A stretch of DNA of 64,000 nt, from the NCBI GenBank assembly GCA_963783145.1, contig CAWAMM010000010.1:1-64000 (forward strand), given 5' to 3'. This document shows, piece after piece, positions 63,835 through 64,000 of this stretch. The DNA is from DATGKG01 sp963783145 (GTDB lineage Bacteria; Desulfobacterota; Binatia; Binatales; Binataceae). Position 1 is the stretch's first letter, and each line of letters begins with the position of its first letter. The notes under the pieces are model-generated. The model searched no databases, was not told the DNA's origin, and saw nothing but the letters and a program-made list of their open reading frames with translations. Both the position numbers and the translations under genes were made by a program.

Positions 63835-64000
63835 GTGCCTCCTGACGTGCAGAGTGCGGCGGTTCGCGTACCGATGCAGGACATCGTGGAGTTCAACTTT
63901 TACGGGGTGGGCCTCGCTATCACTAGCCCCGCGCATGATCTGCTCGACAACCTGGCGCGCGATTTCCACTATTTCGCCGCCGCGGTGCCCTCGCGCAAGG
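63835..64000 (+). CDS. Partial gene at window end, possibly HPr-kinase-like
   Basis: An open frame runs to the window end from GTG 63835. It reads PPDVQSAAVRVPMQDIVEFN followed by FYGVGLAITSPAHDLLDNLA and RDFHYFAAAVPS. It keeps the codon bias of surrounding genes with no stop in 55 codons. FNFYGVGLxIxSP resembles the N-terminus of HPr-kinase-related proteins, though too little is visible to be sure. ATG 63874 is an alternative start. Confidence 0.55.
   Translation, partial: MPPDVQSAAVRVPMQDIVEFNFYGVGLAITSPAHDLLDNLARDFHYFAAAVPSRK

Overview
This window reads as chromosome of a GC-rich Gram-negative bacterium. The evidence is outer-membrane machinery (TolC-type channel, RND pump, porin-like barrel, several lipoproteins), an MreBCD cell-shape operon and FabI. 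The gene mix (LLM-class flavin monooxygenases, TauD-type dioxygenases, epoxide hydrolase, CmcJ/NvfI-type oxygenase, type III glutamine synthetase, DUF2277, TIGR00027 methyltransferase) is what I would expect from an uncultured soil lineage of the former Deltaproteobacteria, Binatota-like. That placement is inference; no rRNA is present.

Layout. 0-11 kb is housekeeping: a tRNA-Ala cut by the window edge, galU, a DksA/TraR zinc-finger protein, larC-queE with two small downstream genes, a Kelch lipoprotein, an esterase, a PpiD/SurA-like chaperone and mreBCD. A DUF5131 gene plus a hicBA toxin-antitoxin pair follow mreD and are bracketed by identical 20-bp direct repeats, so this 1.5-kb block looks inserted. 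12.7-23.7 kb is an organosulfur/sulfate regulon: an Rrf2 regulator, two TauD-like dioxygenases, an SsuD-like monooxygenase with its FMN reductase, an NtaA/DmoA/DszA-like monooxygenase, YezD and a complete sulfate ABC transporter. The divergent promoter region at 19.3-19.43 kb has two related palindrome-like sites, each over a predicted -10 box, and a partly similar site lies upstream of the Rrf2 gene. A CmcJ/NvfI-like oxygenase follows the transporter.

25-33 kb is accessory. Two diverged paralogues of a small exported protein I do not recognise (25.3 and 32.7 kb) flank a frameshifted lipoprotein, a second lipoprotein, a porin-like protein, an orphan response regulator and a visibly AT-richer patch (30.1-31.8 kb). 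That patch carries a retropepsin-like fragment, a DUF5678 protein, a frameshifted gene and an IS1-family transposase. 33.3-39 kb is an RND pump, adaptor and outer-membrane channel operon, followed convergently by a type III glutamine synthetase.

41-64 kb has an epoxide hydrolase, BON and DUF2277 proteins, then four genes (44-52 kb) that form a transglutaminase / DUF2126 / circularly permuted ATP-grasp-alpha-E cluster predicted to make and break peptide-type amide bonds. After it come two methyltransferases, fabI, a TetR-GST divergent pair, a DUF2252 protein, an FAD oxidoreductase with a bicupin, a PII-like protein, a universal stress protein, a GT-C-like membrane protein with an N-terminal lectin-like domain, and the 5' end of a gene that may be HPr-kinase-like.
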